Source: a virus. From it: a DNA stretch of 24,814 bases. Each line of letters begins with the position of its first letter. The first letter of the stretch is position 1. The notes beneath the pieces were generated by a model, which worked only from the letters and a program-made list of their open reading frames with translations, had not been told where the DNA came from and ran no database searches. Where the stretch lies: positions 1-24,814 of IMG/VR virus record IMGVR_UViG_3300015368_000030. One strand, written 5' to 3'. Positions 8,441 to 17,360 of the stretch are shown one piece after another. The translations under genes were made by a program, and so were the position numbers.

Positions 8441-10003
8441 ATGGCTAATCAATACGAACAATTTAATGTTGCTAATCCTTATCAGTTACAACAACAAGAT
8501 TTGGACAGACGGCAAAAAATGGCCGAAATTCTGCAACAGCAAGCCTTTGAGCCTATTCAAGCGGGTTCATATCAAGGCATTCAAGCCCCAATTAGCCCTG
8601 TTCAAGGTTTGGCTAAAATGCTTCAAGTCTATTTGACCAATAAAAATCAAGAAGGATTAAAACAAGAACAAAAAGCCTTGGGTGAGCAATATAAAGCTGA
8701 TACATCTGCCGATATTCAACGATTGATACAAGGCTTGCAAGGCAAAGCGGCTACTCCTCAAATCAATCAAGAGCCAACTGCTAGAGATTTTGAAGACAAT
8801 CCAAATCTTGCGCCCACATTTGCTCAAATGCAGCCTGACCAACAAAAGGCTATGACATTGCCCGCTATGCCCGCAAAAGCGGCTGGTGTGCTTGATCCAT
8901 CGTTGATTGGCGAGTTTAAAACGCCTGGTATGCAGCAACAAGCCATGAATATGTACATGAGCCAACTTGCACCAAAAGCGCCTGTAATACTTAAAGAAGG
9001 TGATGTGGCATTTAACCCAACAACGGGTGTTGAAATGTTTAAGGCCAATGCTAAATCTCCATTTAGCAATGTTAACCCCGCCCAATACACACCCGCGAGT
9101 TTGAAAGCATTTAGCGAAGGTGGTGGTAAAGATTTCTCTTTATTAGTCCCCGCAGTAAGCGCAGATACTCAAGCAAGATTGACACAAGAGCGTGCCATTT
9201 CTGATCGTGCATTTAATGGTTTGAGTGCAAATCAAAAGGCCACTCTTGCTAATGAGGGCGCAAGACTTGGAATTAGTGCGGCTGATCTTTATTTCAATAC
9301 TGGAATGAAAGCTGGAGGAGTTCCAAATCCTGTAGCGCAACCTACAGCACAACCCAATATGCAAACGCCACAACCTGTTCAGCAACCCGTCCCACAAGCA
9401 AATGTGCAAGCGCCCCAAGCTCGACCACAACCTATGCAGCCACAAGCTGTTACAGCGCCTGTGTCGCCTAATCAAGCCTTGGTTAACGCTTTGTCTCCAA
9501 AAGCACAACAAGAGTTGCAAGTTGGTCAATTAAAAGAACAACAAGCAGCGGCACAAGGATTGCCACAAGTTATGCAACAAGGTCAGACTTTAATTAGTTC
9601 AATCGATAAAATGATTGGTGCAAAAGATGCAAACGGCAACGTAATTATTCCAGAGCATAAAGGTTTAAAAGATGTTGTCGGGACAACCATACCGTTTGAA
9701 TACAAGCCATTCCAAGGTGGTACACAAGGCGCTGACTTTAAAGCGCTTTATGACCAAGTTAAAGGCGGTGCTTTCCTTGAAGCTGTTCAACGCATGAAGG
9801 GAACGGGCGCAATTTCTGAGATTGAGGGCGCAAAGGCCACAGCCGCATTGACAGAAGCATCAACAGCACAATCACCTGATGCGTTTAGAGGTGCAATGTC
9901 TAGATTTAGAGATGCAATTCAAACTGGCATGAGCAATGCAATGACCAAAGCGGGCAAAACACGGATTCCTACATACAATCCCGCAACTGGAAGGGTTGAA
10001 TAA
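8441..10003 (+). CDS. Internal virion (DNA ejection) protein
   Basis: This 520-residue, Gln/Ala-rich protein starts five bases after the S74-like gene. Residues 1-110 are helical and Gln-rich. A Pro/Gln-rich linker covers ~295-345 (repeats such as PQPVQQPVPQ). The C-terminal part has VKGGAFLEAVQRMKGTGAIS followed by EIEGAKATAAL, a helical motif I associate with phage internal or injection proteins. It probably is packaged in the head and ejected with DNA. The stop overlaps the next start as TAATG. Confidence 0.65.
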   Translation: MANQYEQFNVANPYQLQQQDLDRRQKMAEILQQQAFEPIQAGSYQGIQAPISPVQGLAKMLQVYLTNKNQEGLKQEQKALGEQYKADTSADIQRLIQGLQGKAATPQINQEPTARDFEDNPNLAPTFAQMQPDQQKAMTLPAMPAKAAGVLDPSLIGEFKTPGMQQQAMNMYMSQLAPKAPVILKEGDVAFNPTTGVEMFKANAKSPFSNVNPAQYTPASLKAFSEGGGKDFSLLVPAVSADTQARLTQERAISDRAFNGLSANQKATLANEGARLGISAADLYFNTGMKAGGVPNPVAQPTAQPNMQTPQPVQQPVPQANVQAPQARPQPMQPQAVTAPVSPNQALVNALSPKAQQELQVGQLKEQQAAAQGLPQVMQQGQTLISSIDKMIGAKDANGNVIIPEHKGLKDVVGTTIPFEYKPFQGGTQGADFKALYDQVKGGAFLEAVQRMKGTGAISEIEGAKATAALTEASTAQSPDAFRGAMSRFRDAIQTGMSNAMTKAGKTRIPTYNPATGRVE

Positions 10004-12045
10004 TGGCTGAAGCATTTAAAACCGTTGAGATACCCAATTATGGGCCTGTTAACTTTCCCGTCACAATGTCGGACGATCAAGTTAATGCAGCAATTGTAAA
10101 AATCACTCAACCCAAAATGGAATTGAGGGCTTCACAGCCAGCGGTAGACCAAGAAGTAGAATCCCCCGCAATGATTCAAGGCCGAAAGGCTGACTTGTCC
10201 ATGCCAAGCAAGATGGGTTTGGCAGCGGCTCAAGGCTTAACGCTTAACTTTGCGCCTAAGATTGCTGGTGCGGGCGCAGCGGGCTTAGATATTCTGCAAC
10301 ATGGCATAAATGCAAACCCAACCGAGGCTTATGCAAATACTCGTGATTACATCAAAGGCGTAAATGAGCAATTTAGGGAAACAAACCCTAAGACGGCATT
10401 TGCGAGCGAAATGGTTGGTGGCTTACCACTTTTGCTTACTCCTTTGGGCATGACAAGCAAAGCGGCTCAAACAGCCGAAGCATTGTCAGCAGCACAAAAA
10501 ATGGCAATGGCTGCAAAAATGGCTGGCACTCAAGGCGCTATTTCTGCGGTTGGCGGTTCTACTATAAACCCCGTCACTAATCCAACAACATTTGCTGAAG
10601 ATATTGCAAAAAGAGCCGCAATTGCAGCCGCCTCGGGTGGTGTTTTATCGGGCGCTGGACAAGGCGTTTATAACGTGGGGAGCAATGTGGCTCAACGATA
10701 TATTCCTGAAAGCGCCAAAGAAGCGGCACGAATTAAACTAGCGCAAGCCTTGCAACGTGGATCAAATGAAGAAGGTGCAAATGCTGTTTTAATTCGTGTA
10801 ACTAGAGAAATGGGTTTAAACCCTAATGCAAGTATTTCCCAAGCGGGTGGGCCAAGTGCTTTGGCTCAATTGGATGTGTTGGCATCGATGCCAGGACAGG
10901 CTAAAACCCTTGTGGAGCGCAGAATTCGTGAGCAACAGACGTTTAGACCCGAACGCCTTATTAACGCAGCAGACGAGGCTTTAGGCACTCAAGGAAAAGG
11001 GTTTACCGCCACATTAGAGGCATTGGATGCAACTAAAAAAGCAACTTCTGCACCTTTATATAGACAACTTGAAGACGTATCGGTCAAAGTTGACCCTAGT
11101 TTGCAAGCATTAATTCAAGCAGCACAATCAGCGCATGGTAAAGCTAAATTGCTGAACCAATTGAACAGAGAATTGCCTATTAATCTATCTAAGTTAAAAG
11201 TGGGTGATGAAGTGCCACTTAAAGTTTTGGATGTTGTTAAGCAATCACTTTATGACATGGGTGAATCTGCTCGTGGCGAATTTGGTAAAGCAACCAACAC
11301 AAGCCGAGCATATGACGATTTGAGAGTGTCATTGACAAGAAAACTTGAAGACTTATCGCCAAAAAATGAAGCTGGTTCAATTTATCGTCAAGCCTTGGAT
11401 GCCTATGCGGGCCCATCTCAATTAAGCAATGCTGTTGTTAAGGGCAGAACAGCAATGAGACAAGACGATATTGCATTGTCTGATCTTATGGGCAATATGT
11501 CTAAAAGCGAATTAGAGGCTTTCCGTATAGGCGCATTGCAATCTTTAAAAGATAAAGTTGGCACAGAGGCTGGACAGACTTCATTGCTAAAGATGTGGAA
11601 AGAGCCTACTACTAGCAACAGACTAAAAGAGATATTTGGCGATAATTACCAAAAATTTGCTCAAGAAGTTTCAAAAGAAGCTAGATTAAAGCCATTAGAG
11701 CAAGTTGGTCGTGGTTCTGGGACTTTTTCTAGAATAGCTGGCGCTGAAGATTTGGGCATAATGCCGACCACAATCCAAGCGGGCAAAGCAATGGCAAACG
11801 TAGCAACTGGCAACCCCTTAGCGGCTGCTGGTGAGGCTTCAAATATTAAAAATAGGATTGGGCAAGTTGTGAACCAAATGCCTGAGACAACACGCAATGA
11901 ATTGGCTAAAATGTTATTGTTGCGGGGTACACAAGGACAAGCAGAAGTTGAAAAAACAGCGGCATTGATTCGTGCTTTGAATAAACGATCAACGCAAACT
12001 CAAACGGGTATTGGCTCAACAATAGGCCAAAATATTGACCAATAA
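10003..12045 (+). CDS. Large internal virion (DNA ejection) protein
   Basis: This 680-residue protein is coupled to the previous gene by TAATG. Its N-terminus (VEIPNYGPVNFPVTMSDDQV) resembles the short N-terminal segment seen on many large podovirus internal proteins. Residues ~60-230 are rich in Ala, Gly and Met and may be membrane-active (for example GLAAAQGLTLNFAPKIAGAG). The rest is a long, mostly helical region. No lysozyme or transglycosylase motif is visible. By order it is the last of three likely ejection proteins before the fibres. Confidence 0.65.
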   Translation: MAEAFKTVEIPNYGPVNFPVTMSDDQVNAAIVKITQPKMELRASQPAVDQEVESPAMIQGRKADLSMPSKMGLAAAQGLTLNFAPKIAGAGAAGLDILQHGINANPTEAYANTRDYIKGVNEQFRETNPKTAFASEMVGGLPLLLTPLGMTSKAAQTAEALSAAQKMAMAAKMAGTQGAISAVGGSTINPVTNPTTFAEDIAKRAAIAAASGGVLSGAGQGVYNVGSNVAQRYIPESAKEAARIKLAQALQRGSNEEGANAVLIRVTREMGLNPNASISQAGGPSALAQLDVLASMPGQAKTLVERRIREQQTFRPERLINAADEALGTQGKGFTATLEALDATKKATSAPLYRQLEDVSVKVDPSLQALIQAAQSAHGKAKLLNQLNRELPINLSKLKVGDEVPLKVLDVVKQSLYDMGESARGEFGKATNTSRAYDDLRVSLTRKLEDLSPKNEAGSIYRQALDAYAGPSQLSNAVVKGRTAMRQDDIALSDLMGNMSKSELEAFRIGALQSLKDKVGTEAGQTSLLKMWKEPTTSNRLKEIFGDNYQKFAQEVSKEARLKPLEQVGRGSGTFSRIAGAEDLGIMPTTIQAGKAMANVATGNPLAAAGEASNIKNRIGQVVNQMPETTRNELAKMLLLRGTQGQAEVEKTAALIRALNKRSTQTQTGIGSTIGQNIDQ

Positions 12046-12058
12046 TTAAGGAAACAAA

Positions 12059-13252
12059 ATGAGTTACAACGGTTCGGGCACGTTCAATATCAATACATCG
12101 GGACAACCTGTTGTTACAGGCACAACCATCACTAGCACAGCATTTAATTTGCTAACCGCTGATTTGGCTACAGGGCTAACTACAGCTTTGACCAAAGATG
12201 GTCAGACAACACCTACTGCAAATATTCCGATGGGTGGGTTTAAAATAACAGGTTTGGGCGCTGGTTCTTCTGCAACCGATTCGGCTCAATACGGGCAATT
12301 GCAAACGGGTGCAACTACTATTGCAACGGTTACAGGCACAGACACATTGACGGGTTCTTTAACACCAGCATTGCCAGCCTATGCCACAGGCAATAAATTT
12401 TCATTTGTTGCGTCTGGTACAAACACAGGCGCAGCCACAATTAATTTAAACAGTTTGGGTGCTAAAAGCATAACCAAGCAAGGATCAACTGCATTGGCTG
12501 CGGGTGACATTGTAACTGGTCAAGTTTATTTAATTGAATATGATGGAACTCGTTTTCAATTATTGAATCCATCAGTAACAGGTGTTACAACTATTTCATT
12601 TGGAAGTACAGGTTTAACGCCATCAACAGCAACAGGTGGTGTTGTAACGGTTGCGGGTACTTTAGCAATTGCTAATGGTGGAACTGGTAGCACTTCCACT
12701 ACTTTTGTTAATTTGGCAACAAATGTAACAGGTACACTTCCACTTGCAAATGGTGGTATAGGTGCGACAACATTAGCGGGAGCAAATATTTCTGCAACAA
12801 ACGCATCTAATACATTTACAGCAACTCAAACTTTTAACGGATCATCTTCTACGTTTGCAACAACGCTTCTTGATGCAAATGAAACGGTTAACGTAGTTGC
12901 ATCAGCACCATCAGCAACGACAAACTTTTATGTTCAATCAGGTGGCGTTCAGTACTACACATCAAACGCCGCAAATAACTGGACGCTAAACATTGCGTTC
13001 TCTAGCGGAACATCTTTAAACACAGCATTGTCTACGGGTCAGTCAGTAACTTTCACTTTGGTGACTACTCAAAGCACTACTGCTTACTACAATAACGCGG
13101 TCACAATTGACGGAACATCAGTAACGCCTAAATGGATTGGTGGTGCGCCTACTGCGGGTAATGCAAGCGGACTTGATGTTTATAGATTTGCCGTGGTAAA
13201 GACTGCAAGTGCAACTTATACTGTGTTGGCAAGTTTGACACAATATAAATAA
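12059..13252 (+). CDS. Tail fibre/appendage protein
   Basis: This 397-residue protein has a preferred start with AAGGAAAC upstream. Residues ~45-80 hold ANIPMGGFKITGLG followed by SATDSAQYGQL, a motif common near the N-terminus of tail fibres. The middle is made of Gly/Thr/Ser/Ala-rich repeats (for example LAIANGGTGSTSTTF and LPLANGGIGATTLAG). The C-terminal ~130 residues form a separate beta-rich domain ending in YTVLASLTQYK, which may be a tip or assembly domain. Charged residues are rare, as usual for trimeric fibres. Confidence 0.75.
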   Translation: MSYNGSGTFNINTSGQPVVTGTTITSTAFNLLTADLATGLTTALTKDGQTTPTANIPMGGFKITGLGAGSSATDSAQYGQLQTGATTIATVTGTDTLTGSLTPALPAYATGNKFSFVASGTNTGAATINLNSLGAKSITKQGSTALAAGDIVTGQVYLIEYDGTRFQLLNPSVTGVTTISFGSTGLTPSTATGGVVTVAGTLAIANGGTGSTSTTFVNLATNVTGTLPLANGGIGATTLAGANISATNASNTFTATQTFNGSSSTFATTLLDANETVNVVASAPSATTNFYVQSGGVQYYTSNAANNWTLNIAFSSGTSLNTALSTGQSVTFTLVTTQSTTAYYNNAVTIDGTSVTPKWIGGAPTAGNASGLDVYRFAVVKTASATYTVLASLTQYK

Positions 13253-13261
13253 GGATTTTCA

Positions 13262-15217
13262 ATGCCACTTCAAAATACTTCAGGAAACAATACAACAGAT
13301 GCTTATGGTGGTGGGTCTGTTATCCCTAACTACATTGAGGATGTGTTTTCGACTTATCTTTATGATGGTTATGGCGGGACTTTTTCTTACAATAATGGAA
13401 TTGATCTTTCTACTAAAGGTGGATTAGTTTGGATTAAAAGCAGAACTAATGTTCGTTCGCATAAATTAACTGATACCGCGCGTGGAGTTCAACAAGCATT
13501 AAGCACCGATGTTGCTAATGCACAAGTTACAGATACAGCAGGTTTAACGGCATTTTTAACAAATGGTTTTACATTAGGTGCGGCAAGTTCTTATAACGAT
13601 ACTGGAAGTTTTGCCTCATGGACATTCAGAAAACAATCTAAGTTTTTTGATGTTGTAACTTATACGGGTACAGGATCAAATAGAACTATTGCACATAATC
13701 TTGGGTCAACACCCGCGTGTATTATTGTAAAACGTACAAATGCCTCTTCTAATTGGCAAGTTTATCACAATGGATTAACAAGCGCCGCATACAGCATTCA
13801 GCTTAATTCAACTGCTGCACAAGCATCTGCAACAACAGTATGGAACAGCACAGCCCCAACAAGCACAGTTTTTAGCGTTGGAACTGATGCAACTGTAAAT
13901 GCTTCGGGGTCAAACTATGTTGCCTATATATTTGCATCTAATGCTGGAGGCTTTGGCTTAACTGGTGCAGATAATGTAATTAGTTGTGGGTCTTTTACTA
14001 CTGATGGAAGTGGAAATGCTACAGTAAATCTAGGATATGAGCCTCAATTTTTAATTGGAAAAGCGTCGTCTGCTACTGGCGATTGGTATATGCTAGATAA
14101 CATGAGGGGTTGGCCTACAGATAGTTCTTCTGCCGCATTATGGGCTAACTTATCTTCTGCCGAAGCCGTAGGAGGATGGAAATATTTTCCAACAGCTACA
14201 GGTTTTAACGTTGTTTCTTATGCGTTGTCTACCACTTACATCTACATAGCCATACGCCGTGGCCCGATGAAAGTGCCTACTGATGCGACTAAGGTGTTTA
14301 TTCCTGTAATAGCAACGCCTAGTGGAGCAACACCTTTAACCACTAATTTCCCCGTTGATTTAACAATAAGTGATAGATTGGCGGGATTTAATAATTACAC
14401 AATTGATCGTTTGCGTGGAGATTCACAGTCGTACTACAATTATTTATATACAAATTCTACTAATTCAGAAACCTCAAGTACAGGTGCTGGTATTGGGTTA
14501 GACAGCAATACAACTATAGTAGATAATCTTTGGAATACATTAATAGGTGTTACAACACCAGTTACATGGTGGAACTTTAAACGCGCCCCATCATTCTTTG
14601 ATGAGGTTTGCTATATAGGAAATGCTACAACTAATACAGCACGTTCTCATAATTTGGCTGTTATTCCTGAATTTATGATTTTTAAAAGCAGAGACACAAC
14701 AAGTAATTGGATTATTTATTGTGCGTATCTTAACGGTTCTTCATCGCAAAATAATTGGAATCTTCGTTTTAGTACTGCTGCTCAAAATAACAATTCAGGC
14801 ATCTTTGGAACACAATTACCATCGGCATCAAATTTTTATACTGGTGGAAATATTGCAGACATCAATTCTAGTGGTATTAATTATGTTGCCTATTTGTTTG
14901 CCACTTGCGCTGGTGTAAGTAAAGTCGGCACTTACACAGGTAACGGAACAGGTCAAGCAATTGCTTGCGGTTTTACAGGTGGAGCTAGATTTGTGCTTAT
15001 TAAGCGTATTGATGCAACTGGTAATTGGTATGTATTTGATTCTGCAAATGGTTTAACAAGTGGATCAAGTCCATATTTATTATGGAATAATGGAAATGCG
15101 CAAGTTACGGGCAACAATGGTGTTTACGCATCTACTGGTGGTTTTACATTGGGTGCAACAGCAGTTACTACTACTAACATTGCTACTGCAACTTACATTT
15201 TCTTAGCAATTGCTTAA
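13262..15217 (+). CDS. Tail fibre/receptor-binding protein of tandem beta modules
   Basis: This 651-residue protein starts ten bases after the first fibre gene. It is built from about six related modules of ~100 residues. Modules starting near residues 129, 237, 446 and 552 share a pattern: TYTG-like strand, a hydrophobic strand ending in Lys (CIIVKR, FLIGK, FMIFKS, FVLIKR), then an xNW/DW-V-Y/F segment and an NYVAYIFA or TYIYIAI end. Shorter related units cover ~29-125 and ~340-445. It resembles a repeat family seen in phage and cyanophage tail proteins. Surface adhesion is inferred. Confidence 0.75.
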   Translation: MPLQNTSGNNTTDAYGGGSVIPNYIEDVFSTYLYDGYGGTFSYNNGIDLSTKGGLVWIKSRTNVRSHKLTDTARGVQQALSTDVANAQVTDTAGLTAFLTNGFTLGAASSYNDTGSFASWTFRKQSKFFDVVTYTGTGSNRTIAHNLGSTPACIIVKRTNASSNWQVYHNGLTSAAYSIQLNSTAAQASATTVWNSTAPTSTVFSVGTDATVNASGSNYVAYIFASNAGGFGLTGADNVISCGSFTTDGSGNATVNLGYEPQFLIGKASSATGDWYMLDNMRGWPTDSSSAALWANLSSAEAVGGWKYFPTATGFNVVSYALSTTYIYIAIRRGPMKVPTDATKVFIPVIATPSGATPLTTNFPVDLTISDRLAGFNNYTIDRLRGDSQSYYNYLYTNSTNSETSSTGAGIGLDSNTTIVDNLWNTLIGVTTPVTWWNFKRAPSFFDEVCYIGNATTNTARSHNLAVIPEFMIFKSRDTTSNWIIYCAYLNGSSSQNNWNLRFSTAAQNNNSGIFGTQLPSASNFYTGGNIADINSSGINYVAYLFATCAGVSKVGTYTGNGTGQAIACGFTGGARFVLIKRIDATGNWYVFDSANGLTSGSSPYLLWNNGNAQVTGNNGVYASTGGFTLGATAVTTTNIATATYIFLAIA

Positions 15218-15226
15218 AGGACAATC

Positions 15227-15670
15227 ATGGAAATTAGAACACAAGACGGTCAAGTGATGTTTGAATCAGAATTTAGACAACACATCAAACAAAACGGTGG
15301 TGGAACATGGGAAACCACAACATCTGAGATTCTTTCGTCTCTTGGCGCAAGCGTGGTATTTGAAGGCCCACAAGCAAGTCCTACACGCTATCAAACAGCG
15401 TTCAGAGATGGCGTTCAAGAAATTGATGGTCAATGGTTTACAAAGTATTCCGTTTCTGAGATGGACGATGAGGCAAAAACTGCAAAAAATGCAGAGCAAG
15501 CCAAGTCTGTTCGTACACAAAGAGATGAAAAACTCAAGGCAACGGACTGGACACAAGTATCAGATGCACCAGTAGACAAGACTGTTTGGGCTACATACAG
15601 ACAAGCATTGAGGGATTTAACTAAAGAAAGTGGTTTTCCTTGGGATATGGAATGGCCTACTGAACCATGA
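15227..15670 (+). CDS. Tail-assembly-chaperone-like protein (Phage_tail_APC type)
   Basis: This 147-residue protein has AAAGGACA upstream of its ATG. The C-terminal part reads RDEKLKATDWTQVSDAP, then WATYRQALRDLT and GFPWDMEWP. This is the classic pattern of the small phage protein group named tail assembly chaperone (Pfam Phage_tail_APC), often encoded after tail fibre genes. It probably helps fibre folding or attachment. Its stop overlaps the start of the first lysis-module gene as ATGA. Confidence 0.8.
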   Translation: MEIRTQDGQVMFESEFRQHIKQNGGGTWETTTSEILSSLGASVVFEGPQASPTRYQTAFRDGVQEIDGQWFTKYSVSEMDDEAKTAKNAEQAKSVRTQRDEKLKATDWTQVSDAPVDKTVWATYRQALRDLTKESGFPWDMEWPTEP

Positions 15671-15861
15671 GCGACACAGAAAAAGATTTAGCTGTCCATG
15701 TTGCAGTCTGCGATCAGCGTTACAAACAAATTGCCGACTCTTTGAGGGAGGGAGAAAAGCGCATGACCAAGATTGAATATTTGATCTACGGGGTCATGTT
15801 GCTTGTTCTTCTTGGCCCTGGCGTGGCTGGTACGTTTTTCAAGCATTTTTTTGGGGTCTAA
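15667..15861 (+). CDS. Small membrane protein, XhlA/holin-accessory-like
   Basis: The 64 residues consist of a charged amphipathic helix (residues ~5-35) and one hydrophobic segment (~38-58, YLIYGVMLLVLLGPGVAG) followed by a short basic/aromatic tail. This layout matches XhlA-type haemolysin/holin-associated proteins. It overlaps the previous stop (ATGA) and opens the lysis block, which supports a role in membrane disruption. The family call is by layout only. Confidence 0.65.
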   Translation: MSDTEKDLAVHVAVCDQRYKQIADSLREGEKRMTKIEYLIYGVMLLVLLGPGVAGTFFKHFFGV

Positions 15862-15864
15862 CAA

Positions 15865-16578
15865 ATTGACCCATTCACCCTTGTCGCATTGGCTTCTAGT
15901 GCATTTAAACTGGTTAAAGAATCATGTGAAATGTACAAAGAAGGTAGACAATTCGTTGTCGATGCAAAAAAAGAAATTGATGGTGTTATAAAAGATGTTA
16001 AGCAAGCTCAAAACGATGTTAAAGGAATTTGGGCTTTCTTTACTAGCCTTTTTTCTAGCGATAAGAGAGTTGAGGCAGTTCAACAAGCAGAACAACCAAA
16101 AAAGAAAGTAAAACAAAAAGCGCCAGAATTTGACGAAAACAAGATTTATGCTGATGTAGCGGATGCGCTGACCAAGTTTTTTCACGCATATAACGGTCTA
16201 AAAGCCTACATGGAAGAACAAGAACATTTAGCCACAACGGTTGGAAATGAAGAAGGCCAAGATATTGCAATTAAGTTGGTAATTGCTAACTTACAGATGG
16301 AAAAGTTAAACGAGGAATTGCGTGAATACATGGTTTACCATGTACCCGCTGAAATGAAGGATTTGTATAGCCGTGTAAACAAAATGATCGGACACATTGC
16401 CAACCAGCAGCAAATAGCTAGAAAAGAAGAATCGGACAGAAAAAAGGCTTTGGCATGGCAACGAAAACAGGTTACAGACCGAATTCAACACAGAATCATG
16501 GTGGCAACGGCAACGGCAATGGTGATTCTTTGGGTGTGGATAAGCATAATGGCGATGATTCCTTTTTCATCATCGTGA
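15865..16578 (+). CDS. Coiled-coil protein with C-terminal membrane anchor; probable ATT start
   Basis: The open frame begins after a TAA at 15859-15861. The first conventional start is TTG at 15889, but the codons before it read IDPFTLVAL directly from an ATT at 15865. A start of the form M-D-P-(F/I)-T is typical of this protein type in aquatic phages as I remember them. GGGGT at 15853-15857 can pair with the 16S tail through one wobble pair. With the ATT start the protein has 237 residues: N-terminal helix, Lys-rich middle, long helical part and a membrane segment at ~211-231. It is probably a membrane-associated lysis-module protein; the function is unknown. Confidence 0.7.
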   Translation: MDPFTLVALASSAFKLVKESCEMYKEGRQFVVDAKKEIDGVIKDVKQAQNDVKGIWAFFTSLFSSDKRVEAVQQAEQPKKKVKQKAPEFDENKIYADVADALTKFFHAYNGLKAYMEEQEHLATTVGNEEGQDIAIKLVIANLQMEKLNEELREYMVYHVPAEMKDLYSRVNKMIGHIANQQQIARKEESDRKKALAWQRKQVTDRIQHRIMVATATAMVILWVWISIMAMIPFSSS

Positions 16579-16697
16579 TTGTGATATTGCTTGCGGTTAT
16601 ATTGTTTTTTATGCCCGTCTTGATGTGGATGTACACGGACATTCGGCAAACTGAGATCAAGGTTCAAAAGTTAATAAAGAAATTGGATGAAAAATGA
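16455..16697 (+). CDS. Small membrane protein with Gly/Asn-rich N-terminus
   Basis: This 80-residue protein begins 124 bases inside the previous gene, in another frame. Residues ~15-24 are a Gly/Asn run (HGGNGNGNG), followed by one strong membrane segment (~38-60, FFIIVIVILLAVILFFMPVL) and a charged helix. AAAGG upstream of ATG 16455 and the ATGA overlap with the following lipoprotein gene support it as real. I recall similar Gly/Asn-rich one-pass proteins at this place in aquatic podoviruses. The role may be lysis-related. Confidence 0.65.
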   Translation: MATKTGYRPNSTQNHGGNGNGNGDSLGVDKHNGDDSFFIIVIVILLAVILFFMPVLMWMYTDIRQTEIKVQKLIKKLDEK

Positions 16698-16906
16698 AAT
16701 GGTTGTTTTTAGCTTTTTTGTTGGTATCTTGTGAAGATCGAACACGCTATATATGCCAAGATTTTGACCACTTTAACGACAAAGAATGCCAAAAGCCGCG
16801 TTGTCTGTTTACGCAAACGTGTCCAGAATACCTAACCGCCCCAGTATTGGAGAAACAAGTTGAATCTGTTCAGCAACCATCCAGACCACAAACTAACAGC
16901 CGATGA
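16694..16906 (+). CDS. Small phage lipoprotein
   Basis: The 70-residue product begins with a short signal peptide and a lipobox (LVSC, Cys13), so the mature protein should be lipid-anchored in the inner or outer membrane. The mature part has Cys residues in a pattern (YICQDFD, ECQKPRCLFTQTCPE) that could form disulfides in the periplasm. It starts by an ATGA overlap. It lies among membrane and spanin genes, but the true spanin lipoprotein is the nested gene at 17678, so this is a different lipoprotein of unknown role. Confidence 0.7.
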   Translation: MKWLFLAFLLVSCEDRTRYICQDFDHFNDKECQKPRCLFTQTCPEYLTAPVLEKQVESVQQPSRPQTNSR

Positions 16907-17360
16907 GATCGAGATCAGGATTTGGGCAATTGTGGTGCTTGCCATTACTGGCATTCTCTTTTTTATTGTTATTGCTTTACTTTATAGCGTTACTTTTGTT
17001 GTTCAGCCTATTAAGGCTATGGCTCCAATTGACCAGGCTTACACCAAGATGCTTAATGACATTGTGTTATTGCTCGTGGGCGGTATTGGGGGTATTGTTG
17101 GGAAACGTGTTGCTGGAGGTGTTGCAAGCACTTTAGCGGGCGTAAAACAAGCCACAGCGCCTCAAATGCCTTGTTATCCTATGGGTCAGCCTATGGGGTT
17201 TAATCAGCCATCTAATCAACCTTTTGGTGGGATGCCTACATTTATCAACCCACAATTAGACGAAAGTTGGACACCGCCGCCGCCTCCAACGACACCGCCC
17301 ACACTAGAAAGTGATGAGGAACGTGAGCGCATGGCACACGCAAGGGCGGACAATGTTTAG
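16860..17360 (+). CDS. Two-pass membrane protein, holin candidate
   Basis: The start is TTG 16860, with GGAG at 16849-16852 seven bases upstream, 47 bases inside the lipoprotein gene. The 166 residues include LTADEIEIRIWAIVVLAITG with the first membrane segment (~25-47), a short loop (APIDQAYTKMLNDI) and a second segment (~68-85, IVLLLVGGIGGIVG). A long Pro/Gly/Gln-rich soluble tail follows. Two membrane spans and the position before the spanins and endolysin suggest a holin, but several other small membrane proteins in the block are also candidates. Confidence 0.7.
   Translation: MNLFSNHPDHKLTADEIEIRIWAIVVLAITGILFFIVIALLYSVTFVVQPIKAMAPIDQAYTKMLNDIVLLLVGGIGGIVGKRVAGGVASTLAGVKQATAPQMPCYPMGQPMGFNQPSNQPFGGMPTFINPQLDESWTPPPPPTTPPTLESDEERERMAHARADNV

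Noticed and set aside
8657-9529. Minus-strand frames of up to 142 residues inside the internal-protein gene
   Set aside because: They are reverse shadows of a long, well-supported plus-strand gene with biased Gln/Ala codons; no ribosome site or recognisable product.
14721-14918. Alternative-frame ORF inside the second fibre gene
   Set aside because: It falls in a repeat module of the fibre and has no independent start signals.
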